DNA of 64,000 nucleotides from an uncultured Coriobacteriaceae bacterium (GCA_902779675.1 CACZCK010000007.1:33139-97138), one strand, 5' to 3'; counted from the first letter of the stretch, positions 16,203 through 25,564 are shown. Notes: generated by a model from the letters alone, not told the origin. Numbers and translations are program-made.

Positions 16203-17192
16203 ATGCAGTACACCACCATCGGGCGCACGGACATCGAGGTCAGCCGCTTCTGCCTGGGCTGCATGGGCTTTGGCGAGGTGCGCGAGAACGCCCTGCACAA
16301 GTGGACGCTCGGCCCCGAGGACACGCGTGCCATCATCGGCCAGGCGCTCGACGCGGGCATCAACTTCTTTGACACGGCCATGGCGTACTCGTTTGGCACG
16401 AGCGAGGAGTACGTGGGCCAGGCCCTGCGCGAGCTCGCGCCGCGCGACCAGTGGGTCATTGCCACCAAGTACAGTCCGCGTCCCGCCGCTCAGGTCGACC
16501 CTGCCGTGAGTGGTGCCGAGTGGATCCGCACCTGCATCGACAACAGCCTGCGCCGCCTGGGCGTGGACACCATCGACCTGTACTACATGCACAGCTGGGA
16601 CTACGCCACGCCCATCAAGGAGTCGCTCGAGGCGCTCAACGAGGCCGTGGCGGCCGGCAAGGTGCGGGCGCTGGGCGTCTCCAACTGCCACCCGTACCAG
16701 CTCGCTCGCGCCAACGACATTGCCGCGGCGCACGGCTGGGCCCGCTTCGAGGCCATCCAGAGCCACATGAACCTAATCTTCCGCGAGGACGAGCGCGAGC
16801 TGCTGCAGCTCTGTGCCGAGGACGGTATCTCGACCATGCCCTACAGCGCGCTGGCTGCCGGGCGTCTTTCTCGCAAGCCTGGCGAGACGAGCAAGCGCCT
16901 GGAGATGGACACCTTTGCCAAGGGCAAGTACGACGCCACCGCCGAGCAGGACAACGTGATCGTGGGGCGTGTGGCCGAGGTTGCCGAGCGTCTGGGCACG
17001 TCCATGACGGCCGTCTCGCTCGCGTGGCTGCTCACCAAGGTGACGAGCCCGGTGGTGGGTGCCACCAAGCCGCACCACCTGGAGGGCCCTGCCGCTGCGG
17101 CAGATCTCGTGCTTTCGGTCGAGGACATCGCCTACCTGGAGGAGCCTTACGTGCCGCATGCACTCGTGGGCGTCATGGCACAGAGGCGATAG
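16203..17192 (+). CDS. Aldo/keto reductase
   Basis: A 329-residue NADPH-dependent aldo/keto reductase with a complete catalytic tetrad: Asp57 and Tyr62 (FFDTAMAYSFG), Lys89 (VIATKY) and His130 (DLYYMHSWD). It resembles the YajO/AKR11-15 branch that reduces sugar-type aldehydes and ketones. The C-terminal SPVVGATKPHHLEG matches the cofactor-binding loop. The ATG at 16203 follows GAGGAG; an ATG eight codons earlier lacks a good site. The terminator at 17221 follows. Confidence 0.93.
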   Translation: MQYTTIGRTDIEVSRFCLGCMGFGEVRENALHKWTLGPEDTRAIIGQALDAGINFFDTAMAYSFGTSEEYVGQALRELAPRDQWVIATKYSPRPAAQVDPAVSGAEWIRTCIDNSLRRLGVDTIDLYYMHSWDYATPIKESLEALNEAVAAGKVRALGVSNCHPYQLARANDIAAAHGWARFEAIQSHMNLIFREDERELLQLCAEDGISTMPYSALAAGRLSRKPGETSKRLEMDTFAKGKYDATAEQDNVIVGRVAEVAERLGTSMTAVSLAWLLTKVTSPVVGATKPHHLEGPAAAADLVLSVEDIAYLEEPYVPHALVGVMAQRR

Positions 17193-17220
17193 GGCTGAGC
17201 TATTAAGAGTCTGATACTAG

Positions 17221-17255
17221 GCGGGGGATGGTCTCAGTGACCGCCCCCCGCTTTT
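17221..17255 (+). terminator. Terminator of aldo/keto reductase gene
   Basis: A GC-rich imperfect hairpin, GCGGGGGATGGTC with GACCGCCCCCCGC, ending in CTTTTG, between convergent genes. Confidence 0.65.
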
Positions 17256-17267
17256 GCTGCGCGATTG

Positions 17268-18218
17268 CTAGAGCGTGCGCTGCATGAAGCGCTCGTGGCG
17301 AACGAACCCACACGAGCGGTAGAGGTGCGTGCCCGCCTCGGACGCAGTGATGTGCACGGCGCCACAATCGCGCGCCTTCGCTTCGTCGACTATGCGAAGC
17401 AGCAGGTCGCGCGCGATGCCCTGGCGACGGAGGTCCGCTCTCACATACATGCTGGAAAGCAGCCCGATGCGGCCGGTGGGACAGCCGAAGTACGGCGGCT
17501 TCTCCACGACGGAGAGTCCGCTCGTGGCAACGATGTCGCCGCCAGAGAGCGCAAGCCACGAGACGAAGGTCCCGTCCGCAAGGTGGCGCTGGTAGTAGTC
17601 GCGCAAGGCAGGACGCAGGTCGCAGCTCTCCCGCGTACCTTCTTCGAGCAGCTGCGCGATGCGCATCTCGATGAAGGTGGGGACGTCAGGTACCTGGAGC
17701 TTGCGGAGCTCGAGGGCGGCAGCGCGGCTGGCGTCGAGCCTGCGCACCATCAGCCACTCGCTCTGGTCCGCCCCATCGCCTACGATGCGAAAGCCCATCC
17801 GCTCATAGAGCCGCAGTGCCGGGTTCTCCTTCTGCACGGACAGCGAGGCACGCACATACCCCGCCTCCCGCAGCTCGGACAGCATCCCTTCGAGCAGGGC
17901 GCCTCCCATGCCACGTCCCCGATACGGCTTGAGCAGCGATATGGAGAACGAAGGCGTCTCGCCGTCTATGTGGCCATACTCGTCGGTGGTGCGCACCCAG
18001 CACGCACCGACCACCTGACCATCCACCTCGGCTACCAGCGCACGGTCGTCCGTTCGCGAGCCAAAGCCCTCGAAGGCGGCCCGGCACTTGGGATTGTCGT
18101 AGATGACGGAGTAAGGGACCTCGCCCTCGAAGCCTTCGGGGACATAGATGGCCTCGTAGAGGAAGCGCTCGAGGACCGGCCATTCGACGGGTGTCATATG
18201 TCGGATCACGTACTGCAT
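17268..18218 (-). CDS. Tandem-domain GNAT acetyltransferase
   Basis: A 316-residue protein with two GNAT domains. The first (about 1-155) has LLKPYRGRGMGGALLEGML and NPALRLYERMGFR; the second (about 168-316) has MYVRADLRRQGIARDLLL and GTHLYRSCGF. Both keep the acetyl-CoA pyrophosphate loop (RGRGMG, RRQGIA), so both could be active. Such double GNATs often acetylate aminoglycoside-like or peptide substrates; the substrate here is unknown. No ribosome site precedes ATG 18218; instead a TATACT box ends 8 bases before it, which fits a leaderless message. Confidence 0.88.
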   Translation of the reverse strand: MQYVIRHMTPVEWPVLERFLYEAIYVPEGFEGEVPYSVIYDNPKCRAAFEGFGSRTDDRALVAEVDGQVVGACWVRTTDEYGHIDGETPSFSISLLKPYRGRGMGGALLEGMLSELREAGYVRASLSVQKENPALRLYERMGFRIVGDGADQSEWLMVRRLDASRAAALELRKLQVPDVPTFIEMRIAQLLEEGTRESCDLRPALRDYYQRHLADGTFVSWLALSGGDIVATSGLSVVEKPPYFGCPTGRIGLLSSMYVRADLRRQGIARDLLLRIVDEAKARDCGAVHITASEAGTHLYRSCGFVRHERFMQRTL

Positions 18219-18254
18219 GCGTCTGAGTATAGTGGGAGAAGGCAGACGTGTCGG
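18219..18254 (-). promoter_or_regulatory. Predicted promoter giving a leaderless GNAT mRNA
   Basis: On the minus strand CCGACA (18249-18254) and TATACT (18226-18231) are 17 bases apart. The predicted transcript start would fall at or next to the A of the ATG at 18218. It overlaps the start of the divergent gene at 18248. Confidence 0.5.
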
Positions 18255-19087
18255 GAGGGATGATGGCAGAGGCAACGAAGGCTGCCGGTGCGGTAAACGT
18301 GCTGGCACGGTGGTGCGCGCTGCGCGACGTGAGCGAGCTGAGGCGCGAGACGTTGTGCACGGAGGCGGGGCTTGCCGATGGAGTGGCCGACCTGTTCGTG
18401 CTCTTTGGCGGCGGCGTGACCGGGACGGTGGAGACGCTTGCGGCAGCTATGCGCGCTGGCGTGGCACGACGTTATGCCATCGTGGGTGGGCGCGGACATG
18501 CGACCTACTGGCTGGATGGCGCGATCAAGCAGCTGCGCGAGGGCATCGACTTGCTGCCCGAGCCTGGCGTGGTCAGCGAGGCCGAGATGCTCGATGCCTT
18601 GCTCCTCGCGCGACACGGCCTGCATGCGGACCTGCTGGAGACGCGCTCCACCAACTGCGGGAACAACATCGCCTACCTGCTCGACCTGCTGGAGGGGGAG
18701 GGGGACGTACCTGCGAGCGTCATCCTCTGTCAGGATGCGGTCATGCAGCGGCGGATGGACGTGACCTGGCGGCGACAGGTGATGGATCGGCCTGCGTTCG
18801 CGTCGACACACGTGATCAACTGGCCTGCGTACGAAGCGGAGCTGGCCGACGCGGAGGGCGGGCTTGCCTGGCGCAAGGCGCCTGAGGGCATCTGGCCCAT
18901 GGAGAAGTATCTGCAGCTCCTGCTGGGCGAGGTCGCCCGCCTGACCGACGACGAGGCCGGCTACGGTCCGTGCGGGCGCGACTTCGTGGTGCATGTGGAC
19001 GTGCCAGCCGAGGTGCAAGCAGCTGCTGCGACCCTGCGCGCGGCCTGCGGCGAGGCAGGCCGTGCTCCCGACGAGCGCTTTGGCTGA
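18248..19087 (+). CDS. DUF218 (YdcF/SanA-like) protein
   Basis: A 279-residue protein of the DUF218 family (YdcF/SanA/ElyC). [20 protein letters not shown], the following [11 protein letters not shown] strand and the [11 protein letters not shown] motif match the family core; the conserved E-STNT-like segment is thought to bind a nucleotide-like ligand. E. coli YdcF binds S-adenosylmethionine; the general role is unclear. No membrane segment is seen, so it is cytosolic. Translation could start at GTG 18248 (AAGG upstream) or at ATG 18260/18263; GTG is preferred for spacing. The gene ends just as a GH1 remnant begins. Confidence 0.82.
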   Translation: MSGGMMAEATKAAGAVNVLARWCALRDVSELRRETLCTEAGLADGVADLFVLFGGGVTGTVETLAAAMRAGVARRYAIVGGRGHATYWLDGAIKQLREGIDLLPEPGVVSEAEMLDALLLARHGLHADLLETRSTNCGNNIAYLLDLLEGEGDVPASVILCQDAVMQRRMDVTWRRQVMDRPAFASTHVINWPAYEAELADAEGGLAWRKAPEGIWPMEKYLQLLLGEVARLTDDEAGYGPCGRDFVVHVDVPAEVQAAAATLRAACGEAGRAPDERFG

Positions 19088-19406
19088 CCTCTTCAAGGTG
19101 ACCTATCCGCGTACCTGCGACCCAGCCGACGTGATTGCTGCCGAGTGCGAGATGCAGGAGATGAACTGGTACACCTCCGACGTCTACGTGCGCGGACACT
19201 ACCCGGCCTTTGCGCAGCGCATGCGGGACGCCTACGGCGTGGAGCTTGACTGTCAGGAGGGCGAAGCGGAGCTACTGTAGGACGGTGTGGAGCACATCCA
19301 CGACCCGTACCGCACCGACTACCTGCATGCTAATGTCAAGGCGATGGGCGAGACCGTAGACGGTTCGGGCGGGCTTGGCCCCGCCGCGGATACGTCTGGC
19401 GCGTAA
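19088..19406 (+). pseudogene. Degenerate GH1 glycosidase remnant
   Basis: Two pieces of a GH1 enzyme lie in one frame separated by a TAG at 19278-19280. The first (to 19277) reads YPRTCDPADVIAAE and DVYVRGHYPAFAQRM, matching [14 protein letters not shown] and DVQVRGAYP of the intact gene at 49036. The second starts at 19281 with DGVEHIHDPYRTDYL, matching the late [13 protein letters not shown] region. The catalytic regions in between and all of the N-terminus are missing, so this is a deletion remnant with no function of its own. Confidence 0.85.
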
Positions 19407-19507
19407 AGAGCTGGTGATTCTTGCGGGGTTTGCCCTGCGCACCCACAGCGTCTCTTTGCTATGGTGTGAGCGGTTTATTGGGCATATCGAGCAGTGAGGA
19501 CCATGCC

Positions 19508-20446
19508 ATGAAGGACCTTGCCGACGTCTGCAGTATTGCCGTAGTGCAGTCTCGTCCATCGCTCTTCGACCGTGACGCCTGTGTGGCTCATGTGGTAAAG
19601 ACGGTCGAGCACATTGCGCGTGAGCACCCGAGCGACCTTGTCGTCTTTCCCGAGCTGCTCATACCGGGATATCCGCATGGGCTGACCTTTGGCTTTGTGG
19701 TTGGCGCACGTACGGCTGACGTGCAGGCCGACTGGAAGCGCTACTACGACGGCTCGATCGTGGTGGGTGGCGCAGAGACCGAGGCCATGGCCGAGGCAGC
19801 CCGTCGTGCGGGTGCCTGGGTGAGCGTGGGCGTGTCCGAGCGCGACGCGGCGAGCGGTACGCTCTACAACACCAATCTGGTCTTCTCGCCAGAAGGCAAG
19901 CTCGATGCCTGGCATCGCAAGCTCAAGCCAACCGGTGCCGAGCGCTGCGTATGGGGCGATGCGCAGGATCGCTACTTTCCGGTCAGCCAGACTCCGTGGG
20001 GACCGATGGGAACGCTCATCTGCTGGGAGAACTACATGCCGCTGGCGCGCGTGGCGCTCTACCAGAAGGGTGTGACCATCTACCTGGCGCCCAACACCAA
20101 CGACAATCCCGAATGGCAGCACACCATCCGTCACATAGCCCTCGAAGGCCGCTGCTACGTGGTTAACTGCGCTCCCTACTTCTGTCGCGCCGATTATCCC
20201 GACGACCTCTCGCTGCTCTCCAAGCGCGAGATTGCAGGTCTGCCCGAGGTGGTCTATCGGGGTGGTAGCTGCGTGGTTGATCCGCACGGCCATTATGTGG
20301 AAGGCGCGGAGCCGCTGTGGGATACCGATGGCATCCTGTATGCAGAACTGGCCATGGCGCGTGTGGCGGCGGACAAATGGGACTTTGATGCTATTGGTCA
20401 CTACGCCAGGCCGGACGTGCTGCGGCTTGAGGTGAATGACTCATGA
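19508..20446 (+). CDS. Nitrilase-type carbon-nitrogen hydrolase
   Basis: A 312-residue member of the nitrilase superfamily, true nitrilase branch. The catalytic triad is Glu49 (VFPELLIPGYP), Lys138 (WHRKLKPTGAER) and Cys172 (LICWENYMPL); the HRKLKPT and CWEN signatures point to hydrolysis of a nitrile to acid plus ammonia rather than an amide. Its stop overlaps the start of the downstream membrane gene by four bases (ATGA), so the two are translationally coupled. GAGGA precedes ATG 19508. A natural substrate might be a plant- or microbe-derived nitrile. Confidence in the family is high, in the substrate low. Confidence 0.92.
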   Translation: MKDLADVCSIAVVQSRPSLFDRDACVAHVVKTVEHIAREHPSDLVVFPELLIPGYPHGLTFGFVVGARTADVQADWKRYYDGSIVVGGAETEAMAEAARRAGAWVSVGVSERDAASGTLYNTNLVFSPEGKLDAWHRKLKPTGAERCVWGDAQDRYFPVSQTPWGPMGTLICWENYMPLARVALYQKGVTIYLAPNTNDNPEWQHTIRHIALEGRCYVVNCAPYFCRADYPDDLSLLSKREIAGLPEVVYRGGSCVVDPHGHYVEGAEPLWDTDGILYAELAMARVAADKWDFDAIGHYARPDVLRLEVNDS

Positions 20447-21096
20447 GCAAGCAACGCGTCATAGGCCAGTGGGTGCAGATTGCCTTGGGCCTGCTGGTGT
20501 TCTCCTTTGGCGTACACCTCACTATCTTTGCCAATATCGGCCTGGCGCCGTGGGACTGCCTAGGCATGGGCATTGCGGCGCACACGCCGCTCAACTACGG
20601 CCTGGCCATGACCGCGACGAGCGTAATCATTCTGGGCATCGACCTGGCCCTGCGCGAGCGCATCGGCTACGGCACCATCATCGATGCACTGCTCACGGGC
20701 AACTTCGTGCAGGCGTTCAACGACCTGAGCCCGCTCGAGCCTTGCGGCGACCTGTGGTCTGGCATCGTGATGATGCTCGTGGGCTTTGCGTTCATGGCGG
20801 TGGGCATGTGGATCTACATGCGTGGCGAGCAGTGCTGCGGCCCGCGTGATGCGCTCTTGGTGGGCCTGGGCAAGCGCCTTCCGAGCGTGCCCATCGGTGC
20901 GGTGCAGATCATCTTGTGGTCGGCGGTGACGGTTGTGGGCTGGACGCTGGGAGGTCCCGTGGGCGTGGGCACGCTGCTCTCTGCCTTTGGCGCAGGTGCC
21001 GTGATGCAGGCTGTCTACCAGCTGCTTCGCTTTGAGCCGCGCGACGTGGAGCACAGGAGCGTCATCGAGATCAACCGACAGCTTCTCGAGCAATAG
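20443..21096 (+). CDS. YczE/YitT-like integral membrane protein
   Basis: A 217-residue polytopic membrane protein with about five hydrophobic segments (for example IALGLLVFSFGVHLTIFANI, SGIVMMLVGFAFMAVGMWIY, IILWSAVTVVGWTLGG). The N-terminal GLAPWDCLGMGI and central GPRDALLVGL match the YczE/YyaS family, whose function is not settled. It overlaps the nitrilase by ATGA, so it may export a nitrilase product or import the substrate, but that is a guess from coupling alone. Confidence 0.85.
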   Translation: MSKQRVIGQWVQIALGLLVFSFGVHLTIFANIGLAPWDCLGMGIAAHTPLNYGLAMTATSVIILGIDLALRERIGYGTIIDALLTGNFVQAFNDLSPLEPCGDLWSGIVMMLVGFAFMAVGMWIYMRGEQCCGPRDALLVGLGKRLPSVPIGAVQIILWSAVTVVGWTLGGPVGVGTLLSAFGAGAVMQAVYQLLRFEPRDVEHRSVIEINRQLLEQ

Positions 21097-21238
21097 GGAC
21101 GGTTCGTCGCTCGTCTGACGACGGGTGGGAATCGGTTCTCGTCCGAGTGTGTGCCCACAACCATGGGAACTATCTCGCGGGTATATGGTTCAAACTGTTA
21201 TAACGTGGGAGTGACGATCGTCGGCAAAGGAGCCTCCT

Positions 21239-22192
21239 ATGACCATTCCATCGATTGACGTCCATTCCCACGCGTTGCCACAGGCCTATCTCGATGCCCT
21301 TACCGAGCTGGGCGTCAATTCCGTCGAGGAGGACGGCTTCCCCATGCCCGCGTGGAGCGAGGAGGCTCACCTGCGTTTCATGGAGGAGACGGGCCAGGAG
21401 TTCTGCATCCTTTCCATCTCAACGCCACACATACACCGCGGCGACGACGCTGTGGCGGCACGCCTCGCGCGTGCGGTCAACGACGAGCTCGCCGCCGTCT
21501 GCCGGCGCCACCCAGACCGGCTGGGCTTTGCAACGACGCTGCCCGTGCCTGCGGTGCAGGCCTCCATCGAGGAGGCTCGCCGCGGCTTTGACGAGCTGGG
21601 AGCCCTGGGCGTCAAGCTCCCGAGCAATGGTGCGGGCGTCTACCTAGGCGATCCCAAGCTCGAGCCGCTTATGGCCTTCCTCGACGAGCGCGCCGCCGTG
21701 GTGACCATCCACCCGTCGCTACCGTCGGCTGTGCCTCAGGGCATCTTTACCGCCGGTCCCGCTCCGCTCTTTGAGTACATCGCCGACACCACGCGAGCGG
21801 TGCTCAACCTCATGGCGTATGGGGTCATCGACCGTTATCCGCACATCCGCTGGGTGGTGCCGCACGCGGGCTCCTTTGTGCCGTCCGTCGCGCATCGCCT
21901 GACAGGCATCTCGCAGATTCTGGTGCCCGCAGGCCTCATGGAGCCCATCAATGTGATGGACAACCTCCGCAGCCTCTACTGGGACCTCGCGGGGGATGCG
22001 CGCCCGGTCATGCTCGAGGGGCTTATGCACATCGCCGACCCTGCGCATCTGCTCTATGGCAGCGACACGCCCTACACGCCGGTGCCCATCACGGCGCGCA
22101 ACAAGGAGGGCCTGGCGTCCGATCCACTCATTGCTCCCATCGCGCAGACCGTGTTCCACGACAATGCCGCACGACTGTATGGACTGGCATAG
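21239..22192 (+). CDS. Amidohydrolase (ACMSD-like)
   Basis: A 317-residue metal-dependent hydrolase or decarboxylase of the amidohydrolase-2 group, related to ACMSD and gamma-resorcylate decarboxylase. The first metal ligands are DVHSHALP near residue 7, later ligands are VTIHPSLP and VVPHAGSF, and the catalytic Asp is LLYGSDTPYTP. A strong AAAGGAGCC site precedes the ATG. It is monocistronic and follows the nitrilase pair by 142 bases. The substrate is probably a small aromatic or unsaturated acid; the sequence does not tell which. Confidence 0.88.
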   Translation: MTIPSIDVHSHALPQAYLDALTELGVNSVEEDGFPMPAWSEEAHLRFMEETGQEFCILSISTPHIHRGDDAVAARLARAVNDELAAVCRRHPDRLGFATTLPVPAVQASIEEARRGFDELGALGVKLPSNGAGVYLGDPKLEPLMAFLDERAAVVTIHPSLPSAVPQGIFTAGPAPLFEYIADTTRAVLNLMAYGVIDRYPHIRWVVPHAGSFVPSVAHRLTGISQILVPAGLMEPINVMDNLRSLYWDLAGDARPVMLEGLMHIADPAHLLYGSDTPYTPVPITARNKEGLASDPLIAPIAQTVFHDNAARLYGLA

Positions 22193-22219
22193 GCTGCGAG
22201 TGTGGGCAAAGGTCACCAA

Positions 22220-22397
22220 AAGTGGCAAAAAATCGGAGATATGGCAATCTCACTTTTGACTGACCGCAGAACGCTTGTCTGCTGGTTCTCAAAACAGCAG
22301 GTCAAACACCTGAGCAATTGAGTCTCAGAAGCAAAAATCTGGCTTTGGAGGCATATCTCCAAAGCCAGATTGCCATATCTTCGAATTCTTGCCACTT
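22220..22397. mobile_element. MITE-like element 1 with 31-base inverted ends
   Basis: Inverted ends of 31 bases (22220-22250 and 22367-22397) match at 28 positions. Inside is a perfect 14-base stem, ATCTGGCTTTGGAG at 22337-22350 and its complement at 22357-22370. The element is 178 bases, AT-richer than its surroundings and has no gene. It looks like a non-autonomous mobile element or a complex intergenic repeat. Confidence 0.6.
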
Positions 22398-22450
22398 AGA
22401 GGCACTTTTGCCTCACGCCGAATCTGCCGAGCGCTGCGCCTGTGCGTTAT

Positions 22451-23881
22451 CTACCCCAGATCGGCCCCGTTGCTCTTGCAGACCTTCTGATACCAGAAGA
22501 AGCTGTCCTTGCGGTAGCGCTTCATCTCCTTGAGGTCGAACTCGTCGCGGTCCACATAGATCAGGCCGTAGCGCTTGGTGATGCCCTCGTGCGTTGAGAT
22601 GAGGTCGAAGGCGCTCCAGGGGCTGTAGCCCATGAGGTCCACGCCGTCGGTGATGGCCTGCTGGCAGGCAACGATGTGCTGGCGCAGGTAGTCGATGCGG
22701 TAGTCGTCGTGGATGCGCGGCTCGCCGTCCTCCCAGACCAGCTCGTCGCGTACGCCGCAGCCGTTCTCGGTGATGAGCAGCGGCAGCTGGTAGCGCTCCC
22801 ACAGCTGGCGCAGGGTGATGCGCAGGCCCACGGGGTCCACGCCCATGCCGTAGCTGGTGGTCTTCTGCAGCGGGTTGCTCACGTTGGCCGCGAGGCCAGG
22901 GTAGGTCATGAGGCCTGTCATGAAGGCGATGCGGCCGCCAGCAGCCTTGGCCTCGGCGACGACGCGCTCGCCCTCCTCGACGTCAACGTACTTGGCGCAG
23001 CCGGCACCGTAGTAGTTGAATGCGATGAAGTCGGGCTTGGCCTCCTTGAGGGCCACCCAGTCCTCGTCCTCCACGTCAGGCGCGATACCCTGGTCGCTCC
23101 ACCAGTTCCACAGGGCCTCGGGGTACTCGCCAAACACGGCGGTGTCGAGGAACAGACGGTTGCGCAGCTGGTCCCAGTCCATGGCGGCCAGGTTGTCCTC
23201 GGGGCTCGAGCTGGCCGGGTAGATGGCCGTGATGTTAGGCGCCGGGGCGATCCAGACGTCGGGGCACATCTCGTGGCACAGGATCATGGCCTTGGCCTGC
23301 GCCACCAGCATGTGGTGGTTGGCCTGCCACTGGCCCTTGGGTCCGCCGTACTGGGCACCCTGGAAGAGCGCCATCATGTTCTGCTCGTTGATGGTCAGGA
23401 AGTACTTGACCTTGGAGCCGTACTCCTTGAAGCAGATGCGGCAGTACTCCACGAAGTCGTCGATGCACTGGCGCGAGGCCCAGCCGCCGTAGCGGTCCTG
23501 CAGGCATTGCGGCAGGTCAAAGTGGTAGAGGGTCACCACGGGCTCGATGCCGTGCGCGTGGCACTCGTCGATGACCTCGTGGTAGTGCTGGATGCCCAGC
23601 GGGTTGGGCTCGCCGTCGCCGTTGGGCAGGATGCGCGGCCAGGCGATGGAGAAGCGGAACTCGGTGAAGCCCATCTCGGCCATGAGGGCGATGTCCTCGC
23701 GGAAGTGATGGTAGTGGTCCACGCCGTCGTTGAAGTCCGTGTAACCTTCGGGCACCGGTGCGGTGTCCGACACGCAGAGCGTGCGGCCATCCTCGAGGTA
23801 GGCGCCCTCGCACTGGTAGGCTGACGACGACGCGCCCCAGAGGAACCCATCGGGGAATGCCTTGAGCTGCTTGAAGTCCAT
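22451..23881 (-). CDS. GH1 6-phospho-beta-glucosidase
   Basis: A 476-residue GH1 enzyme with intact active-site residues: glycone-binding His120 (TLYHFDLPQ), acid/base Glu166 (LTINEQN) and nucleophile in LLITENGCGV. The phosphate loop ITKRYGLIYVD is present, fitting 6-phospho-beta-glucosidase. It hydrolyses PTS-imported aryl- or alkyl-beta-glucosides to glucose-6-phosphate and aglycone. It is the only minus-strand GH1 of the window and the most divergent one. The ATG at 23881 follows AAGGGAG. It ends in a hairpin-rich region next to the MITE-like element. Confidence 0.93.
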   Translation of the reverse strand: MDFKQLKAFPDGFLWGASSSAYQCEGAYLEDGRTLCVSDTAPVPEGYTDFNDGVDHYHHFREDIALMAEMGFTEFRFSIAWPRILPNGDGEPNPLGIQHYHEVIDECHAHGIEPVVTLYHFDLPQCLQDRYGGWASRQCIDDFVEYCRICFKEYGSKVKYFLTINEQNMMALFQGAQYGGPKGQWQANHHMLVAQAKAMILCHEMCPDVWIAPAPNITAIYPASSSPEDNLAAMDWDQLRNRLFLDTAVFGEYPEALWNWWSDQGIAPDVEDEDWVALKEAKPDFIAFNYYGAGCAKYVDVEEGERVVAEAKAAGGRIAFMTGLMTYPGLAANVSNPLQKTTSYGMGVDPVGLRITLRQLWERYQLPLLITENGCGVRDELVWEDGEPRIHDDYRIDYLRQHIVACQQAITDGVDLMGYSPWSAFDLISTHEGITKRYGLIYVDRDEFDLKEMKRYRKDSFFWYQKVCKSNGADLG

Positions 23882-24105
23882 GATCTCCCTTTCTCCCTTG
23901 ACAACCTGTCACGACGAGCATAACAGAGGGGGACGATGCGCTGGGCCATGTCATCGCGGAGCGCGGGAGCGCGTCAGGGGAGGGGCCGAGTTGGCAGGTG
24001 CGGTGCTTGCGCCGTCAAAAGTCGTTCTTTCATGCCTGTCGCGTTGCCTCTGCTGGCAAACGTTATCATTAATTGACGTACTCACTTGCATAAGGAGTAC
24101 CCGCT

Positions 24106-25476
24106 GTGGCGCAGACCAGCACCCATGACATCGACATGCTGCACGGGCCATTGGTGCCCAAGATCATCGCCTTCGCCCTGCCGGTGGCGGCGAGTGGCTT
24201 TCTGCAGCAGCTCTTCAATGCCGCCGACGTCGCGGTGGTCGGGCGGTTCGCTGGCTCCGATGCGCTGGCCGCCGTCGGCGCCAACACCTACCTCATCAGC
24301 CTGATGGTCAACCTCTTCGTGGGCGTCTCGCTCGGAGCCAACGTGACCATCGCCAACTGCTTTGGAAGGGGAGACGAGGAGGGCGTGCGTCGCGCGACGC
24401 ACACCTCGATCGCGCTGTCGCTCGTCTGCGGGTGCGTGCTGTTGGTGGCGGGCCAGCTGCTGGCACGTACGGTCCATCAGGCCATCGGCACGCCCGACGA
24501 GCTCATGGACCAGGCCATGCTGTACTTCCGCATCTACTACCTGGGCATGCCGTCGATCATGCTCTACAACTTCGCCTCGGCGGTGCTGCGCTCCAAGGGG
24601 GACACGCGCCGCCCTCTGGTGGTTCTCATCATCTCGGGCGTGCTTAACGTGCTGCTCAACCTGTTCTTCGTGGTGGGGCTCGGACTGGATGTTGCGGGCG
24701 TGGCGCTGGCGACGCTGCTCTCCAACGTGGCGAGCAGCCTGGCACTTGTCCAGATGCTGCGGCGTGAGGAGGGCCTCTATCACCTGAGCCTGCGCCAGCT
24801 CTGCATCGACCGGCGAGCGCTGGGAGGCATTGTGCGTGTGGGGCTTCCTGCAGGCATACAGTCGTCGATCTTCTCGCTCTCCAACATCGTCTTGCAGGCG
24901 GCCATCAACTCGCTGGGCCAAACGGCCATGGCGGCCACTACGGTGGCCACCAACTTCGAGTACTTCACCTACAACGCCATCCTGGGCTTCAGCCAGGCGG
25001 GCACCACCTTCGTGAGCCAGAACGACGGCGCGGGCAACGAGGTGCGCTGTCGGCGCGTCACGCGGCTCACGTTGCTTCTGGGTCCGGCGTTCACACTGGC
25101 CGTGGGTGTCTTCTTCTACGTGCTGAGAGTGCCGTTCGTGGCGCTCTTCACGACCGACGCGGCCGTCATGCCGCTCGCGTATCAGCGCATTCTGCGTGCC
25201 ACGTGCTTCCAGTGGGTCAATGCCATCAACGAGATCCTCTCGGGAGCCATGCGTGGCTACAAGCTATCGGTCGTACCGGCCGCCATCAGCATCATCGGCA
25301 TCTGCGGCACGCGCGTCCTGTGGGTGCATACCGGTTTTGTGGCGCTTCCCACCTACGCGCACCTGGTGCTGGCCTACCCCCTCAGCTGGGCAGTGACAGC
25401 AGTGGCGCAGGGCGTGGCCTACGCGCTGGTCATGCGCAAGCGGAGTCGTGCGACTGTGGAGACGGTCGCCGCCTGA
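24106..25476 (+). CDS. MATE family efflux transporter
   Basis: A 456-residue multidrug and toxin exporter with about twelve hydrophobic helices arranged as two repeats. VPKIIAFALPVAASGFLQQL near the N-terminus and the repeated FNAADVAVVGRF and EYFTYNAILGFSQAGTTF segments are typical of the MATE family. It would exchange cations against Na+ or H+. The GTG at 24106 sits 8 bases after AAGGAG. It is divergent from the GH1 gene and followed by a nitroreductase gene 88 bases later. Confidence 0.93.
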   Translation: MAQTSTHDIDMLHGPLVPKIIAFALPVAASGFLQQLFNAADVAVVGRFAGSDALAAVGANTYLISLMVNLFVGVSLGANVTIANCFGRGDEEGVRRATHTSIALSLVCGCVLLVAGQLLARTVHQAIGTPDELMDQAMLYFRIYYLGMPSIMLYNFASAVLRSKGDTRRPLVVLIISGVLNVLLNLFFVVGLGLDVAGVALATLLSNVASSLALVQMLRREEGLYHLSLRQLCIDRRALGGIVRVGLPAGIQSSIFSLSNIVLQAAINSLGQTAMAATTVATNFEYFTYNAILGFSQAGTTFVSQNDGAGNEVRCRRVTRLTLLLGPAFTLAVGVFFYVLRVPFVALFTTDAAVMPLAYQRILRATCFQWVNAINEILSGAMRGYKLSVVPAAISIIGICGTRVLWVHTGFVALPTYAHLVLAYPLSWAVTAVAQGVAYALVMRKRSRATVETVAA

Positions 25477-25564
25477 GACAAAGCTCAATGGCTTGCCGGC
25501 ATTGATCTCCTGATGGCAAGAAACATGCGCTAGGCTCAAGGAAACCACCGTCGATTGGAGTGCC

